From: Bacteroidota bacterium
GTDB taxonomy: Bacteria; Bacteroidota; Bacteroidia; Bacteroidales; VadinHA17
NCBI GenBank assembly: GCA_030613125.1
Contig: JAUWMO010000178.1
Coordinates: 1-7,106, forward strand
Reading direction: 5' to 3'
DNA: 7,106 nucleotides
Below are positions 6,861 through 7,106 of this stretch, in pieces; positions within the stretch are counted from its first letter, which is position 1; every line of letters starts with the position of its first letter. The notes below the pieces were generated by a model that had not been told where the DNA came from, made no database searches, and worked only from the letters and a program-made list of their open reading frames with translations. The position numbers and the translations under genes were made by a program.

Positions 6861-6886
6861 TATCTACGTATTATAATACGTAGATA
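6861..6886. repeat. Perfect 26-bp palindrome between larE and larB
   Basis: The half-site TATCTACGTATTA is followed directly by its exact reverse complement, with no spacer. It lies in the 78-base gap between larE and larB, 30 bases after the larE stop and 22 bases before the larB ATG. It is not a standard intrinsic terminator: an A-run, not a T-run, follows on the + strand, and no fitting T-tract follows on the - strand. A transcription-factor operator, or an RNA hairpin (about 11 bp plus a 4-base loop) that tunes larB expression, are the plausible roles. Confidence 0.75.
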
Positions 6887-6908
6887 AAAAAACTAAAATA
6901 CAAGCGAA

Positions 6909-7106
6909 ATGACATTAGATGATATAAAGGAAATATTGCAAAAAGTAAAGGACCAAAATATGGACACTGAAGAGGCATTATCTTTATTTAAAGATTTTTC
7001 CTTTCAGGATCTTGAATATGCCAAGATAGATCACCACAGGGAAATCAGAACTGGTTACCCTGAAATTATATTCTGTCAGGGTAAAACCACTGATCAGATA
7101 AAAGGG
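6909..7106 (+). CDS. larB: Nickel-pincer cofactor biosynthesis protein LarB, N-terminal part (runs off the window)
   Basis: LarB carboxylates the pyridinium ring of nicotinic acid adenine dinucleotide and hydrolyses its phosphoanhydride, the first step of NPN synthesis. Sixty-six codons are visible from the ATG at 6909 to the window end with no stop. After an N-terminal helical stretch (MTLDDIKEILQKVKDQN) comes the family signature YAKIDHHREIRTGYPEIIF (37-55), followed by CQGKTTDQI. This matches the conserved N-terminal region of LarB. The AIR-carboxylase-like catalytic domain lies beyond the window and cannot be checked. The gene follows larE after 78 bases containing the palindrome, without a recognisable promoter or Shine-Dalgarno, and is probably co-transcribed with larC and larE. 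Confidence 0.9.
   Translation, partial: MTLDDIKEILQKVKDQNMDTEEALSLFKDFSFQDLEYAKIDHHREIRTGYPEIIFCQGKTTDQIKG

Noticed and set aside
6834..6887. Small 17-codon frame (ATG to TAA) between larE and larB that ends in the palindrome
   Set aside because: It has no Shine-Dalgarno and no recognisable peptide character, and its last codons are just the palindrome; it is more likely chance.

Overview
The window looks like a chromosomal segment from an anaerobic member of the Bacteroidota, probably Bacteroidales-like. This rests on its AT-rich composition, the near absence of Shine-Dalgarno sequences before genes, matches to the Bacteroidota -7 promoter element (TAnnTTTG), the dapB–lepB neighbour pair, and a long signal peptidase I of the kind seen in that phylum. 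The lineage is an inference from these traits, not a measured assignment.

Layout. Positions 1-1921 (+) hold housekeeping genes: the 3' part of dapB (lysine and peptidoglycan precursor synthesis), then lepB (signal peptidase I). Positions 1976-4497 (-) hold a tight two-gene unit: a Tat-exported DUF362 protein, then a polyferredoxin whose N-terminal half resembles NapH (membrane quinol-dehydrogenase type) and whose C-terminal half resembles NapG (four-cluster periplasmic ferredoxin). A Tat-like membrane anchor sits inside this protein between the two halves. Positions 4498-4826 are a 329-bp divergent intergenic region with a candidate promoter and two perfect inverted repeats. Positions 4827-7106 (+) hold the nickel-pincer nucleotide (NPN) cofactor genes larC, larE and the beginning of larB, which runs off the window. 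A perfect 26-bp palindrome lies between larE and larB.

How the genes work together. In the known Lar pathway, LarB carboxylates and hydrolyses nicotinic acid adenine dinucleotide, LarE installs sulfur, and LarC inserts nickel using CTP, giving the cofactor of lactate racemase (LarA) and related enzymes. LarE here has a CxxC plus a third cysteine, as in the [4Fe-4S]-dependent catalytic type rather than the single-cysteine sacrificial type. No LarA-type apoenzyme is visible in the window. The divergent DUF362/polyferredoxin pair has no assigned function. Its architecture suggests electrons moving from the quinone pool to a periplasmic DUF362 protein, and this is the least understood and most interesting part of the window.

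No tRNA, rRNA, CRISPR array, insertion sequence or convincing intrinsic terminator was recognised.
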